A DNA stretch of 64,000 nt from Chryseobacterium koreense CCUG 49689 (GCF_001045435.1 NZ_LFNG01000004.1:186001-250000); one strand, 5' to 3'; numbered from the stretch's first letter, positions 53,611 through 63,647 are shown. The notes: a model not told the origin generated them from the letters alone. Numbers and translations: made by a program.

Positions 53611-53707
53611 AAGGCTTTTTAAATTTAAGCATCTGCCATTGTAATATTTTATTGGGGGCTAAATTCATTTTTTTGCACCGAATTATTACCAAATGAACTT
53701 ATTTGTA

Positions 53708-53715
53708 TATCTTTG
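53708..53715 (+). promoter_or_regulatory. -7 box of the His-rich protein gene, possibly leaderless
   Basis: TATCTTTG fits TAnnTTTG and begins 13 bases before the ATG at 53721, leaving little or no room for a leader. It resembles the box ahead of the araC-like gene. Confidence 0.5.
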
Positions 53716-53720
53716 CCATA

Positions 53721-54128
53721 ATGTTGCGTAAATATATTGCCATATTGTTTTTAATTGCTGCCCAATTAGTTATTTTGGGGCACGGCATTGTATCGCACCA
53801 CCACCACGCAGATATTGCCAATGACGGGCATCAGAATGGCAACAATCATCATAACAATAGTAAAGAAACACCTTTAGAGCTTGCCTTTTCGGGTTTTATA
53901 CACGCTGGCGAACACGTATCTTTTACTAATTCAAGCGAAACCAGAATTGTTATTTCAAAGGATGATGTAAAATCAATCAAGGCTTTACCGATTGATTTCA
54001 TTCCGCCTGTTGAATATATAGTTGTCTATCAGAAACACACGTTTCCACCTGATGGACACTTTATTTATTTACCACCGCTCCTCGGAGCATACACCCTTCG
54101 GGGACCTCCCTCTTTCATCGTTGCTTAA
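53721..54128 (+). CDS. Exported His-rich hypothetical protein
   Basis: The ATG at 53721 gives MLRKYIAILFLIAAQLVILG, a signal-like helix, and then VSHHHHADIANDGHQNGNNH. At 135 residues, the second half ends YLPPLLGAYTLRGPPSFIVA. His clusters suggest binding of a transition metal in the periplasm. No family is recognised. It lies between the AraC gene and another His-containing lipoprotein. Confidence 0.55.
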   Translation: MLRKYIAILFLIAAQLVILGHGIVSHHHHADIANDGHQNGNNHHNNSKETPLELAFSGFIHAGEHVSFTNSSETRIVISKDDVKSIKALPIDFIPPVEYIVVYQKHTFPPDGHFIYLPPLLGAYTLRGPPSFIVA

Positions 54129-54214
54129 CTTTCATTCTCTGAAAGTTAAAATTTGAGTTACGCCCAATCCTACGGGCGAATTATTTCTTTTTTAATATCA
54201 AATTTATTTTAACG

Positions 54215-54478
54215 ATGAAAAAATCATTCATTATAGCGGCATTTGCTGCACTTGCGTTTACAGCTTGCAATAACAGCGAAAAATCTTCTTCGGATAATTC
54301 AAATTCAGAACAGGAACTAACAGCTCCGGCAGTCAATCAGGACAGCATTGACAAGGCTCACGGTCATTCCCACGACCCTGCGGGTAATCATACACCTGCT
54401 GACAGCACAGATAAATCTGCTGCGCAGCCTAAAGTTAATCAGGACAGCATAGACAAAGCTCACGGACACAAGCATTAA
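54215..54478 (+). CDS. Small His-containing lipoprotein with internal duplication
   Basis: MKKSFIIAAFAALAFTACNN contains a lipobox (FTAC), so the mature protein is lipid-anchored. The mature part has the repeated string VNQDSIDKAHGH, once near residue 42 and again near 75, which looks like a duplication. At 87 residues it is otherwise low complexity. It may be a periplasmic metal buffer; the role is inferred from His content and neighbours. Confidence 0.55.
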   Translation: MKKSFIIAAFAALAFTACNNSEKSSSDNSNSEQELTAPAVNQDSIDKAHGHSHDPAGNHTPADSTDKSAAQPKVNQDSIDKAHGHKH

Positions 54479-54602
54479 TCCTTTTGGGGATTACGCTTAA
54501 TCCGTGTGCATAATTGATTTCACAAACTGTACATCGTGAGATGTGTGTATTCACCTATGCACATCCTCGATGCTATGCTTTCAATTAACAAAAAATCCGG
54601 AA

Positions 54603-55286
54603 ATGAAGTATATCAAAATTTTTCTATCAATAGCCCTACTGATATTGGTTTCAGGGGCGGCGTATGCTCACGGAGTAGATGAGGATACCCAGACATTTTT
54701 AAGCGGCAATTCGGGAGTAGCTTTCGTTCCTTTTCTGTATATCGGGGCAAAGCATATGCTCACCGGGTATGACCACCTGCTCTTTCTTGTAGGCGTTATC
54801 TTTTTTCTGTATCGCCCAAAAGAAGTACTGCTTTATGTGAGTTTTTTTACCATTGGTCACAGTATTACCCTATTGCTGGGTGTATTGGCAGATATGGCAA
54901 TCAATGCCTATCTGATTGATGCCATTATTGCATTGTCTATCGTGTATAAAGGCTTCGATAATTTAGGAGGCTTTCAAAGGTTTTTAGGACGTCAGCCCAA
55001 TACCAAAGCGGCAGTCTTAATCTTTGGACTTTTTCACGGGTTTGGTTTAGCCAGTAAGTTACAGGAATTGAGCTTTGACCGAACCGGCTTATTGACCAAC
55101 CTGCTTGGCTTCAATATCGGTGTAGAGATAGGTCAGTTCATAGCCTTAGCCCTTGTATTGTTTATCATCACTAATTGGAGAAGGTCACCGAGTTTTCTAA
55201 AATTCTCAACAGTTACAAATATGTTGCTGATGGCAGCAGGCTTTTTATTATTCGGCTATCAGTTAGTCGGTTATTTTAACTCTTAA
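54603..55286 (+). CDS. HupE/UreJ-type membrane protein
   Basis: The start at 54603 (MKYIKIFLSIALLILVSGAA) gives a signal peptide, and the body shows HMLTGYDHLLFLVGVIFFLY and FTIGHSITLLLGVL, hallmark His-containing strings of HupE/UreJ_2 proteins. It has about six more helices and 227 residues. The family is linked to nickel or other metal transport. It sits in the cargo before the RND pump, so it may supply or export a metal; the metal is not determined. Confidence 0.75.
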   Translation: MKYIKIFLSIALLILVSGAAYAHGVDEDTQTFLSGNSGVAFVPFLYIGAKHMLTGYDHLLFLVGVIFFLYRPKEVLLYVSFFTIGHSITLLLGVLADMAINAYLIDAIIALSIVYKGFDNLGGFQRFLGRQPNTKAAVLIFGLFHGFGLASKLQELSFDRTGLLTNLLGFNIGVEIGQFIALALVLFIITNWRRSPSFLKFSTVTNMLLMAAGFLLFGYQLVGYFNS

Positions 55287-55297
55287 CAAATATCAAA

Positions 55298-55906
55298 ATG
55301 GCAGAAATAGCACATCAAATCTTAGATAAGAAATCCATTGTAAAGCAGGTCATTATTGCTTTGGTTATTGGAGCGGTACTCTTGGTAAGTGCCGTACTCC
55401 CGGCTGAATACGGGATAGACCCTTTGGGTATTGGCAAGGCAACAGGCTTTAGCAAGCTGTATGTTGGTGATGCAGGTACGGAAGCGTTGGCTTCGGGACC
55501 GCACAAGATACTAAAACTGGAAAATGTTGGCTCTCCGGCAGATGTTGCCAAACCAGCGGCGGCAGATAACCCGCCACCAGCCACTCAACTGGCAGAACGT
55601 ACAGACGAGGTAAGCGTGGTTATTCCGGCAGGCGAAGGATTGGAATACAAAGTAAATATGTTGAAATACGGTCAGATGAAATATGAATGGATTACCGATA
55701 AAGGTGAGCTATACTTTGACTTTCACGGCGAAGTAAAGAACAACAGCAACTACTTTGAAAGCTATACTATTGCCTATTCCAATAATATGGTCGGCTCTTT
55801 AGTCGCTCCGTTTGAAGGTCCGCAGGGCTGGTATTTCAAAAACAATTCCAATGAGAACATTACTGTTAAAATCAAAATGAAAGGACAGTATCTTCTTAAA
55901 CAATAA
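55298..55906 (+). CDS. Membrane-anchored protein before the metal pump
   Basis: An N-terminal membrane helix (QVIIALVIGAVLLVSAVL) follows a short basic start. The body has Pro/Ala-rich linkers and a beta-rich C-terminal half. At 202 residues no family is recognised; it looks like a periplasmic protein tethered to the inner membrane. It is 21 bases before the pump gene and probably helps it. The function is inferred from position. Confidence 0.55.
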   Translation: MAEIAHQILDKKSIVKQVIIALVIGAVLLVSAVLPAEYGIDPLGIGKATGFSKLYVGDAGTEALASGPHKILKLENVGSPADVAKPAAADNPPPATQLAERTDEVSVVIPAGEGLEYKVNMLKYGQMKYEWITDKGELYFDFHGEVKNNSNYFESYTIAYSNNMVGSLVAPFEGPQGWYFKNNSNENITVKIKMKGQYLLKQ

Positions 55907-55927
55907 ATATTCTAATAACATTATGAT

Positions 55928-58900
55928 ATGTTAAATAACATCATTCATTTTTCAATCAAGAATAAGTTGGTAATAGGATTATTTACCCTGGCATTAATTT
56001 GCTGGGGTTCCTATTCGCTTACCAAACTTCCTATTGATGCCACACCTGACATCACGGATAATCAGGTGATGGTCATTACTGTATCGCCTACACTGGCGGC
56101 GCAGGAAGTGGAACAGCTCGTAACCTTTCCCGTGGAGCAGACAATGGTCAGCATTCCGGGTATAAAGGATATGCGTTCCTTTTCCCGTTTTGGGCTTTCT
56201 ATTGTTACCATTGTATTTGAAGAAAAGGTAGACATCTATTGGGGCAGGCAACAGGTACAGGAAAGGCTGACTATTGCAGCTAAAAATATCCCCGAAGGGG
56301 TGGGTACGCCTGAAATGGCTCCTGTAACCACCGGTTTGGGCGAAATCTACCAATACGTTATCCATCCCAAAAAAGGCTATGAAGATAAGTACGATGCCAC
56401 AGAGTTAAGAACCATTCAGGACTGGATTATTAAACGGCAGCTATTAGGTACGCCCGGCGTGGCGGAAGTAAGTGGCTTCGGAGGGTTTGTAAAGCAATAC
56501 GAAATCGCCATTGAACCTGACAGGCTTGCCAGCCAGAACATTAATATCTCCGATATTTTCACAGCACTGGAAAAAAACAACCAAAATACGGGAGGTGCAT
56601 ATATTGATAAAGGTCCGAATGCTTTCTTTATCCGAAGCGAAGGCTTGGTAAAGAACATTGAGGAAATCAAAAAAATTGTTATAAAAACCGAGGGAGGCGT
56701 ACCCGTTTTGTTAAGAGATGTAGCCGAAGTTCGTTTTGGCAACGGTCCAAGATACGGAGCAGCCACACGTAACGGTGAGGGCGAAACCGTTACAGGTATC
56801 GTTATGATGTTGAAAGGAGCTAACTCATCGGAGGTTATTACCAATGTAAAAGAAAAGATTGCGGAAATTCAGAAAGGTTTACCCGAAGGTGTAGAAATAG
56901 AGCCTTTCCTCGACCGTAAAAAATTGGTGGACGGAGCTATTTCAACCGTTTCAACCAACCTTATTGAAGGGGCATTAATTGTAATTTTTGTATTGATACT
57001 TTTCTTAGGAAACCTGCGAGGCGGATTGGTAGTGGCTTCTGTAATTCCACTGGCAATGTTGTTTGCAATAGCAATGATGCGGGTTTTTGGAGTTTCAGGA
57101 AACCTGATGAGCTTGGGGGCAATTGACTTCGGGATAATCGTTGACGGAACGGTCATTATAGTTGAGGCGGTGTTGCATAGGATTACAGGTAGCAAGGAAC
57201 GGTACGGTGGCGTGGCTAAACTGACACAAGACCAAATGGACGAAGAAGTTTATCAGTCGTCCCGTAAGATACGTTCCGCAGCAGCATTTGGCGAGATTAT
57301 TATCTTAATCGTGTACCTGCCTTTATTAGCATTGGTAGGCGTTGAGGGTAAAATGTTTGGACCAATGGCACAAACAGTTTCTTTTGCCATTTTAGGCGCA
57401 TTCCTGTTATCGTTCACTTACGTTCCGATGATGTCTGCATTGGTGTTGAGTAAAAAGACAACGCACAAAGAAAACTTTTCGGACAGGATGATGAAAGCCA
57501 TACAGAAAGTTTATACACCTATCATTAATGGTGCGATGAAGCGAAAACTTTTGGTAGTATCGGTTGCAGTGGTATTGTTCATCATCACACTTATCACATT
57601 CAACAGAATGGGCGGTGAATTTATCCCGCAGTTGGACGAGGGCGATTTTGCAGTGGAAACAAGGGTTCCCGTGGGAAGCTCCATCACCCAAATGATAGAC
57701 GTTTCCCAAAAAGCACAAACCATTTTATTGAAGAACTATCCCGAAGTAGAACAGGTAGTAAACAAAATAGGTTCGGGTGAAATTCCGACAGACCCAATGC
57801 CTATTGAAGCGGGAGATATGGTTGTTAAGCTAAAGCCTAAAAAAGAATGGACAAGTGCAGGCGACAGAGAAGAACTGATTGAAAAAATGCAACAATCTCT
57901 ATCTGTAATCCCCAATGCAACATTCAGTTTCCAGCAACCCATACAGATGCGTTTTAACGAATTGCTTACCGGTGCTAAGCAGGATGTGGTTTTAAAAATA
58001 TACGGTGAAGATTTAGATGTGCTTTCTGACCTTGCTTCAGATGTAGGTCGGAAAATAAGAAATGTTGAGGGTGTAGAAGATTTGTATGTGGAAGAAATTA
58101 CGGGTTTACCACAAATCAGCATACAGTTTGACCGAGATAAGATAGCCCAATACGGAATGAACGTTGAGGACGTGAACAGTGCCATCGAAACAGGCTTTGC
58201 CGGTAAAGCAGCAGGTTTGGTGTACGAGGGAGAAAGACGTTTTGATTTGGTAGTACGATTGGATAATGCTTCAAGAGCAGACATTACAGATGTTCAAAAT
58301 CTATTTGTAAGTACGCCCACAGGTCAGCAAATCCCTTTAAGCGAGGTGGCGAATATTGCTTACAAACCCGGTCCGGTACAAATACAGCGAGATAATGCGA
58401 AAAGACGGATTACACTTGGTTTCAACGTAAGAAACCGAGATGTAAAAAGCATCGTAAACGATATTCAGGATATTGTGAATGCTAAGGTTAAGATGCCATC
58501 AGGCTATTATATCACCTATGGCGGGCAATTTAAAAATCTCGAAGAAGCCAACGCAAGGCTGGCAGTAGCTTTGCCTGTCGCACTATTGCTCATCCTATTG
58601 CTTTTATACTTTACATTCCGTTCGGTAAAGCAGGGCTTATTAATATTCACAGCTATTCCATTGTCTGCAATAGGCGGTGTATTTGCTCTACTTATCAGGG
58701 ATATGCCTTTCAGTATTTCTGCAGGTGTAGGTTTTATTGCGTTGTTTGGGGTTGCGGTTCTGAACGGGATTGTATTGATAGCGGAATTTAACCGATTGGC
58801 AAAAGACGGTGTAGAAGATATTTACGAAAGGGTGCGTATTGGCACTCGGGTAAGGTTAAGACCTGTATTGATGACAGCCGCCGTAGCCTCTTTAGGCTTT

Positions 58901-60322
58901 TTACCAATGGCTTTGTCCAGCTCATCAGGTGCAGAAGTACAACGCCCGTTGGCTACGGTAGTTATTGGAGGGCTGATAACGGCAACCGCTTTAACCCTTG
59001 TAGTGCTGCCGGTACTGTATATCTACTTCACTAAATCATCTTTCAAAATGCGTAAAAACAAAGCCTTACCTACCGCCATATTGCTATTGGGATTTTTCTG
59101 TTTCCCATCTGTAATGCAGGCGCAAGTACCATCCAATTCGGGAACGAGAGTGCTGACCTTGCAGCAATCTATTGACGAGGCGTTAAAAAACAACAACAGC
59201 ATCAAGATAGCGGAGTATAACATCAATGTCCAGCAGGCTTTAAAAAAAGGAAGCGTTACTATTCCTAAGACAGAAATTTCCTATACGCAGGGCGTAGTGA
59301 GTAATCCTACCATTAATGATAATTTAATCAGTGTTACACAGCGTTTTGATTTTCCAACGGTTTACGGCAACCAGTCAAAGCTGGCGCAGGAAAGAATACA
59401 AAGCAGCGAAAAATACAAAGCTGTGACCGAAAACGACCTTGTAGAAGACGTGAAGCTGGCTTACCTGCAATACCAGTACATTTTGGAAAAAAGGAAGCTG
59501 TTGTTAGAGCAGGACACCATTTTTAGTAAGCTAAGCAAAGCAAGCGACGTGAGATACCGGACAGGAGAAAGTACAAGCCTTGAAAATGCTACTTCATCTG
59601 TACAGTACCGGCAAATTCAAAATGAGCTGGAAAAGAACGAAGCCGATATAAAAATTGCCAAGCAGCTTTTACAGACATTGCTCAACACAACCGATGATAT
59701 CAGTATAGCAGATACCGCATTAGTTCCAAGAGATATATTATTGCCTATGGATAACGCATCTACTGCCAATAATCCCATCATTCAATATCTGCAACAGGAA
59801 ATCAATGTAAGCCAAAGAGAAATCTCTTTGGAGAGAAGCAAGATGCTACCGGATATTATTTTAGGTTATAACGGTCAAACCTACAAAGGCTTGCAAACAA
59901 TAAACGGTATAGACAGAACCTATACCGGAAAAGACCGGTTTAATTTTTTCCAGATTGGTGTTGCTATTCCTCTTTTCCCCGGAGGTTATAAATCCAAAAT
60001 CAATGCGGCTAAAATCAACGAGCAGATTGCACAAAAACAGGTGGAACTGACAACGATGAACCTGAACGGACAATTAAAAGAGCTGGCGCAGGAGTATGTG
60101 AAATATCAGAAGTCAATAAACTATTATCAGACACAGGCATTGCCGCAGGCAGACCTGATTATCAACAACTCGGATAAAGGTTTTAGAAGCGGTGATATTT
60201 CCTATACACAATATTTGCAAAACCTTACGCTATCCAATAACATCCATTCGGAGTATATAGACAACCTGTATAATTTCAACAGGGTCGTTATTTCCATAGA
60301 AGCAATTTCAGGTAAAAATTAA
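55928..60322 (+). CDS. czcA: CzcA/CusA-type RND metal pump fused to a TolC-type outer-membrane channel
   Basis: Residues 1-1040 form an HME-RND pump with AIDFGIIVDGTVIIVEAVLH in helix 4 (Asp400, Asp406, Glu413), the D-F-G...D...E pattern of CzcA-type pumps for divalent ions (zinc, cobalt, cadmium or nickel) rather than CusA. At Met1041 a signal-like helix (KALPTAILLLGFFCFPSVMQA) starts a C-terminal TolC-like domain (LTLQQSIDEALKNNNSIKIA and LFPGGYKSKINAAKINEQIA). The fusion of about 1464 residues recurs in Bacteroidota. The second part must be cleaved or cross the membrane differently. Confidence 0.88.
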   Translation: MLNNIIHFSIKNKLVIGLFTLALICWGSYSLTKLPIDATPDITDNQVMVITVSPTLAAQEVEQLVTFPVEQTMVSIPGIKDMRSFSRFGLSIVTIVFEEKVDIYWGRQQVQERLTIAAKNIPEGVGTPEMAPVTTGLGEIYQYVIHPKKGYEDKYDATELRTIQDWIIKRQLLGTPGVAEVSGFGGFVKQYEIAIEPDRLASQNINISDIFTALEKNNQNTGGAYIDKGPNAFFIRSEGLVKNIEEIKKIVIKTEGGVPVLLRDVAEVRFGNGPRYGAATRNGEGETVTGIVMMLKGANSSEVITNVKEKIAEIQKGLPEGVEIEPFLDRKKLVDGAISTVSTNLIEGALIVIFVLILFLGNLRGGLVVASVIPLAMLFAIAMMRVFGVSGNLMSLGAIDFGIIVDGTVIIVEAVLHRITGSKERYGGVAKLTQDQMDEEVYQSSRKIRSAAAFGEIIILIVYLPLLALVGVEGKMFGPMAQTVSFAILGAFLLSFTYVPMMSALVLSKKTTHKENFSDRMMKAIQKVYTPIINGAMKRKLLVVSVAVVLFIITLITFNRMGGEFIPQLDEGDFAVETRVPVGSSITQMIDVSQKAQTILLKNYPEVEQVVNKIGSGEIPTDPMPIEAGDMVVKLKPKKEWTSAGDREELIEKMQQSLSVIPNATFSFQQPIQMRFNELLTGAKQDVVLKIYGEDLDVLSDLASDVGRKIRNVEGVEDLYVEEITGLPQISIQFDRDKIAQYGMNVEDVNSAIETGFAGKAAGLVYEGERRFDLVVRLDNASRADITDVQNLFVSTPTGQQIPLSEVANIAYKPGPVQIQRDNAKRRITLGFNVRNRDVKSIVNDIQDIVNAKVKMPSGYYITYGGQFKNLEEANARLAVALPVALLLILLLLYFTFRSVKQGLLIFTAIPLSAIGGVFALLIRDMPFSISAGVGFIALFGVAVLNGIVLIAEFNRLAKDGVEDIYERVRIGTRVRLRPVLMTAAVASLGFLPMALSSSSGAEVQRPLATVVIGGLITATALTLVVLPVLYIYFTKSSFKMRKNKALPTAILLLGFFCFPSVMQAQVPSNSGTRVLTLQQSIDEALKNNNSIKIAEYNINVQQALKKGSVTIPKTEISYTQGVVSNPTINDNLISVTQRFDFPTVYGNQSKLAQERIQSSEKYKAVTENDLVEDVKLAYLQYQYILEKRKLLLEQDTIFSKLSKASDVRYRTGESTSLENATSSVQYRQIQNELEKNEADIKIAKQLLQTLLNTTDDISIADTALVPRDILLPMDNASTANNPIIQYLQQEINVSQREISLERSKMLPDIILGYNGQTYKGLQTINGIDRTYTGKDRFNFFQIGVAIPLFPGGYKSKINAAKINEQIAQKQVELTTMNLNGQLKELAQEYVKYQKSINYYQTQALPQADLIINNSDKGFRSGDISYTQYLQNLTLSNNIHSEYIDNLYNFNRVVISIEAISGKN

Positions 60323-60343
60323 TCATTCAAAAAAATTAAAATA

Positions 60344-61534
60344 ATGAATAGGTCATTTAAAAAATATATACCGCTCCTACTGCTATCAGCAATAGTGGTA
60401 GTATCCTGTAAGGATAAAAAAGAGCAAGCTGCCGGGGAGCAGACTACCGCAGAAAGCAAGGCGGACACAGCTTCTTCGGTCAGACAAATTACGTTTACTC
60501 CTGACCAGTATAAGCTATCAGAGATACAAACAGGTGCTATCGAATTAAGAAACCTAAGTAATATCATCAAGCTGACGGGAGCTATCGAAGCTGACCCTAA
60601 CAGTATAGCCACAGTGTCAGCACCATTGGGAGGTTATATAAAAACAGCAGGGCTGCTACCGGGGCAAGCTGTAAAAAAAGGACAGCAATTAGCCACCATT
60701 GAAAACCCGGAATTTATTACCATTCAGCAGGAATATCTGGAAAGTATCGGCAGGTTGGAATATTTATCGCAGGAATACAAAAGGCAGCAGGAATTGAGAA
60801 ACGAGGATGTGAATGCAGCAAAGACTTTTCAACAGGTAAGTTCAGATTATAATGTAATGAAAGCCCGTATTGCCGGATTAGAACAGCAAATGGCACTCAT
60901 TGGCATCAGCAGCGCAAGTTTAAAAAGCAGCAATAAAATTTCCAGAACTGCGGGCATTTATGCACCCATTTCAGGTTATATCAAAAGCAGCAATACCAAC
61001 ATTGGTAAATATGCTGCCCCTACCGATGTGCTGTTTGAGATAACAGGTACAGATGCCCTGCATCTTGCCTTAAATGCCTTTGAAAAAGACTTGGGAAAAA
61101 TTCAGGTTGGGCAAACGGTTAAGTTTTCATTATCTAATGAGAATGATTACCGCCACACAGCAAAAGTGTACTTGGTAGGTCAGGCAGCCGATGACAAAAA
61201 AATGATACCTGTGCTTTGCCGCTTTACCAAAGATGCAAAACTTTTACCGGGAATGTATGTAAAGGCGTGGGTAGAAACAGGAACGGAACAAAAGAGTGCA
61301 GTACCGAATGATGCCATTGTTCAGTTGGACGGTTTGGATTACATCATTATTCAAACAGCGGATAGTAAAGACGGCTATACCTTCCAGTTGGTACAAGTTG
61401 CCAAAGGTATGGAACAGGAAGGCTATACGGCTATCGAATTGCCTCAAAGTGTTAATCAGCAATCATTAAAGGTAGTTACTAAAAATGCTTATACCATTCT
61501 TTCGGCAATTAAAAACGCTGAAGAGGAAGAATAA
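60344..61534 (+). CDS. czcB: CzcB-type periplasmic adaptor (RND membrane fusion protein)
   Basis: A lipobox is present (AIVVVSCKDK), so the protein is a lipoprotein. The body has the lipoyl/hairpin halves APLGGYIKTAGLLPGQAVKK and APISGYIKSSNTNIGKYAAP around a helical hairpin, the adaptor layout. At 396 residues it is normal. It links the pump to the outer-membrane channel. It is 21 bases downstream of the pump gene. Confidence 0.88.
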   Translation: MNRSFKKYIPLLLLSAIVVVSCKDKKEQAAGEQTTAESKADTASSVRQITFTPDQYKLSEIQTGAIELRNLSNIIKLTGAIEADPNSIATVSAPLGGYIKTAGLLPGQAVKKGQQLATIENPEFITIQQEYLESIGRLEYLSQEYKRQQELRNEDVNAAKTFQQVSSDYNVMKARIAGLEQQMALIGISSASLKSSNKISRTAGIYAPISGYIKSSNTNIGKYAAPTDVLFEITGTDALHLALNAFEKDLGKIQVGQTVKFSLSNENDYRHTAKVYLVGQAADDKKMIPVLCRFTKDAKLLPGMYVKAWVETGTEQKSAVPNDAIVQLDGLDYIIIQTADSKDGYTFQLVQVAKGMEQEGYTAIELPQSVNQQSLKVVTKNAYTILSAIKNAEEEE

Positions 61535-61552
61535 GACAATGCTATCTACTGT

Positions 61553-61762
61553 ATGAAATCAAGAACAAATAGAAGTCGGAAAACAAGAAAGAGGAAAAAA
61601 TTTGTACCTCCTCCGAAAAGAAAAGGAGGTACAAATAACAGACCCCTATCTAAAAAGATGAAGTATGGTTTGATTGCCCTTGGGGTAGTATTGTTTATAG
61701 CATTGCTCATATTATCGGTAGTTATTTCAAACTTGGGTATATCCAAAGGGCATACCCATTAA
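61553..61762 (+). CDS. Small basic membrane protein
   Basis: The N-terminal ~40 residues are very rich in Lys/Arg, followed by one hydrophobic helix (GLIALGVVLFIALLILSVVI) and a short tail ending GHTH. At 69 residues it would be a single-pass protein with a basic cytoplasmic region. It may bind a metal or assist the pumps beside it, but no family is recognised. Confidence 0.5.
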   Translation: MKSRTNRSRKTRKRKKFVPPPKRKGGTNNRPLSKKMKYGLIALGVVLFIALLILSVVISNLGISKGHTH

Positions 61763-61774
61763 TATCATAACAAT

Positions 61775-63613
61775 ATGAACTATTTACAAACCTTTTTTTC
61801 CCGGCAATTTTTTTGGGAAATCATACGCATTATTACAGTGGGTATTGCCAGCCTGTTGTTTTATTTAGAAATTATACCACTTCCCGTCTTGCTGGCAGCT
61901 ACGGCTTTTGGTTTATACGCATTGCTAAAAACTGCCATTCTCGAATTAATCAGGGAACGGAAAATAGGTACGGAGTTATTTATTTCCATTGCCGTAATCG
62001 TATCGGTCGTTGGTAAAGAATATTTAGCGGGTTCTGTGGTGCTGATGATTATCCTGATTGCCGAATACATTGCCAGTGCAAGCGGTGAAAGAGCAAGAGC
62101 ATCTATAAAGGAACTCATCGGTTCTGTGCCACAGACAGCCATATTGAAAAAGGACGGTAACGAGCAGCCCGTATCTATTGCATCACTGACGGTGGGTGAT
62201 ATTGTGGTGGTAAAGGCTGGCGAAAAAATACCCGTTGACGGTAAGATAGTGGCGGGTTCGGGGTCTGTAAACCAAGCCCCCATAACAGGAGAAAGCGTAC
62301 CCGTAGAAAAAAATTCCGGTACAGAAGTATTTGCAGGTACAATACTGGAGTTAGGGGCTTTGGACGTAGAAATGACCAAAGCGGGAAAAGATACGGTGTT
62401 TTCACGCATTATCGCTTTGGTAGAAGAAGCAGAAAGCAGTAAAGCCCCTATTGAAAAATTAACGGATAAGGTAGCGGCGTGGCTGATACCCGTTGTTTTC
62501 GTTTTTGTATTGGGTGTTTACCTACTAACTAAAGATGTAAAGCTCGTGATAGCCCTGCTTATTTTCACTTCGCCTGCCGAATTAGGCTTAGCTACGCCTT
62601 TAGTAACCATTTCTGCCATAGCAAGAGCCGCAAGAGAAGGAATACTTGTAAAAGGCGGTAAGTTTTTGGAAGAATTGGCGAAGATAAAAACCATTGTTTT
62701 TGACAAAACAGGCACATTGACCATAGGTAAGCCTACCGTAAACAGAGTTGAAATACTCGATGACAGCTTTACTGAAAAAGAATTGGTGCAATTAGCGGCA
62801 TCAGCGGAAAACCGTTCCAGCCACCCCCTTGCCAATGCTATACTGATGTATGCGGACAATATGGGTGCTTCGTTATCAGAGCCTACGGATTTTGAGGTAT
62901 TCAAAGGGAAAGGTATCAGTGCTACCATCAACAATAAAAAAGTGCTGATAGGTAACAAAACGCTGATGGACGACCATACTATTTCCGTAACCGTCAATAG
63001 CGAAAACCTCACCGATACGGCTATCTATATGGCGGTGGATGGCAATGCGGCATCTGTGTTTTATGTGTCAGATGCGATACGTCCGGGAGCAAAGGAAATG
63101 ATTGAGGAATTGAAAAGAAGCGGTGTAGAAAACATCATTATGCTCACAGGCGACAATCCACAGACGGCAGCACACGTATCAGGACAATTAGGTATTACAT
63201 CATTCAGGGCAGATATGCTGCCTGAAGACAAAATCAAGGCGATACAGGAACTACAATCCAAAGGCGAAAAAGTAGCAATGGTTGGTGACGGCATTAACGA
63301 TGCACCTGCTTTGGTACAGGCGAATGTAGGTATTTCTATGGGCATAGTGGGTACACAAGCTGCAATGGAAGCGGCTGATATTGTATTGGTGGAAGATAAG
63401 CTGGAAAAAATAGCCCGTTCCAAAGCCATCAGTAAAAAAGCATTCAGGACAATTAAGGAAAATATCATCGGCGGTGTGGGTGTGGTACACGTTGTAGGTA
63501 TCACATTGGTGTTAACGGGAGTTTTAGGACCGGTGCAGGCAGCCATCATCCACCTGTTACCTGATACGCTGGTGTTTCTTAATTCAATCAAATTACTTAG
63601 GGTAAAAATTTAA
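61775..63613 (+). CDS. P1B-type heavy-metal ATPase, short form with SPA motif
   Basis: The phosphorylation site VFDKTGTLTIGKPTVN is at Asp310, the P1B histidine in ENRSSHPLANA near 350, and the hinge MVGDGINDAPAL near 506. The protein is 612 residues and has no N-terminal metal-binding domain. The ion-binding motif of transmembrane helix, normally CPC or SPC, is TSPAELGLATP (Ser266-Pro-Ala268), with no Cys. Co/Zn-type P1B-4 pumps use SPC. It pairs with the RND pump to remove metal from the cytoplasm; the ion is unknown. Confidence 0.85.
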   Translation: MNYLQTFFSRQFFWEIIRIITVGIASLLFYLEIIPLPVLLAATAFGLYALLKTAILELIRERKIGTELFISIAVIVSVVGKEYLAGSVVLMIILIAEYIASASGERARASIKELIGSVPQTAILKKDGNEQPVSIASLTVGDIVVVKAGEKIPVDGKIVAGSGSVNQAPITGESVPVEKNSGTEVFAGTILELGALDVEMTKAGKDTVFSRIIALVEEAESSKAPIEKLTDKVAAWLIPVVFVFVLGVYLLTKDVKLVIALLIFTSPAELGLATPLVTISAIARAAREGILVKGGKFLEELAKIKTIVFDKTGTLTIGKPTVNRVEILDDSFTEKELVQLAASAENRSSHPLANAILMYADNMGASLSEPTDFEVFKGKGISATINNKKVLIGNKTLMDDHTISVTVNSENLTDTAIYMAVDGNAASVFYVSDAIRPGAKEMIEELKRSGVENIIMLTGDNPQTAAHVSGQLGITSFRADMLPEDKIKAIQELQSKGEKVAMVGDGINDAPALVQANVGISMGIVGTQAAMEAADIVLVEDKLEKIARSKAISKKAFRTIKENIIGGVGVVHVVGITLVLTGVLGPVQAAIIHLLPDTLVFLNSIKLLRVKI

Positions 63614-63647
63614 TTCTTAATTATTCACTTTTTAAAAATCAAAAAAA

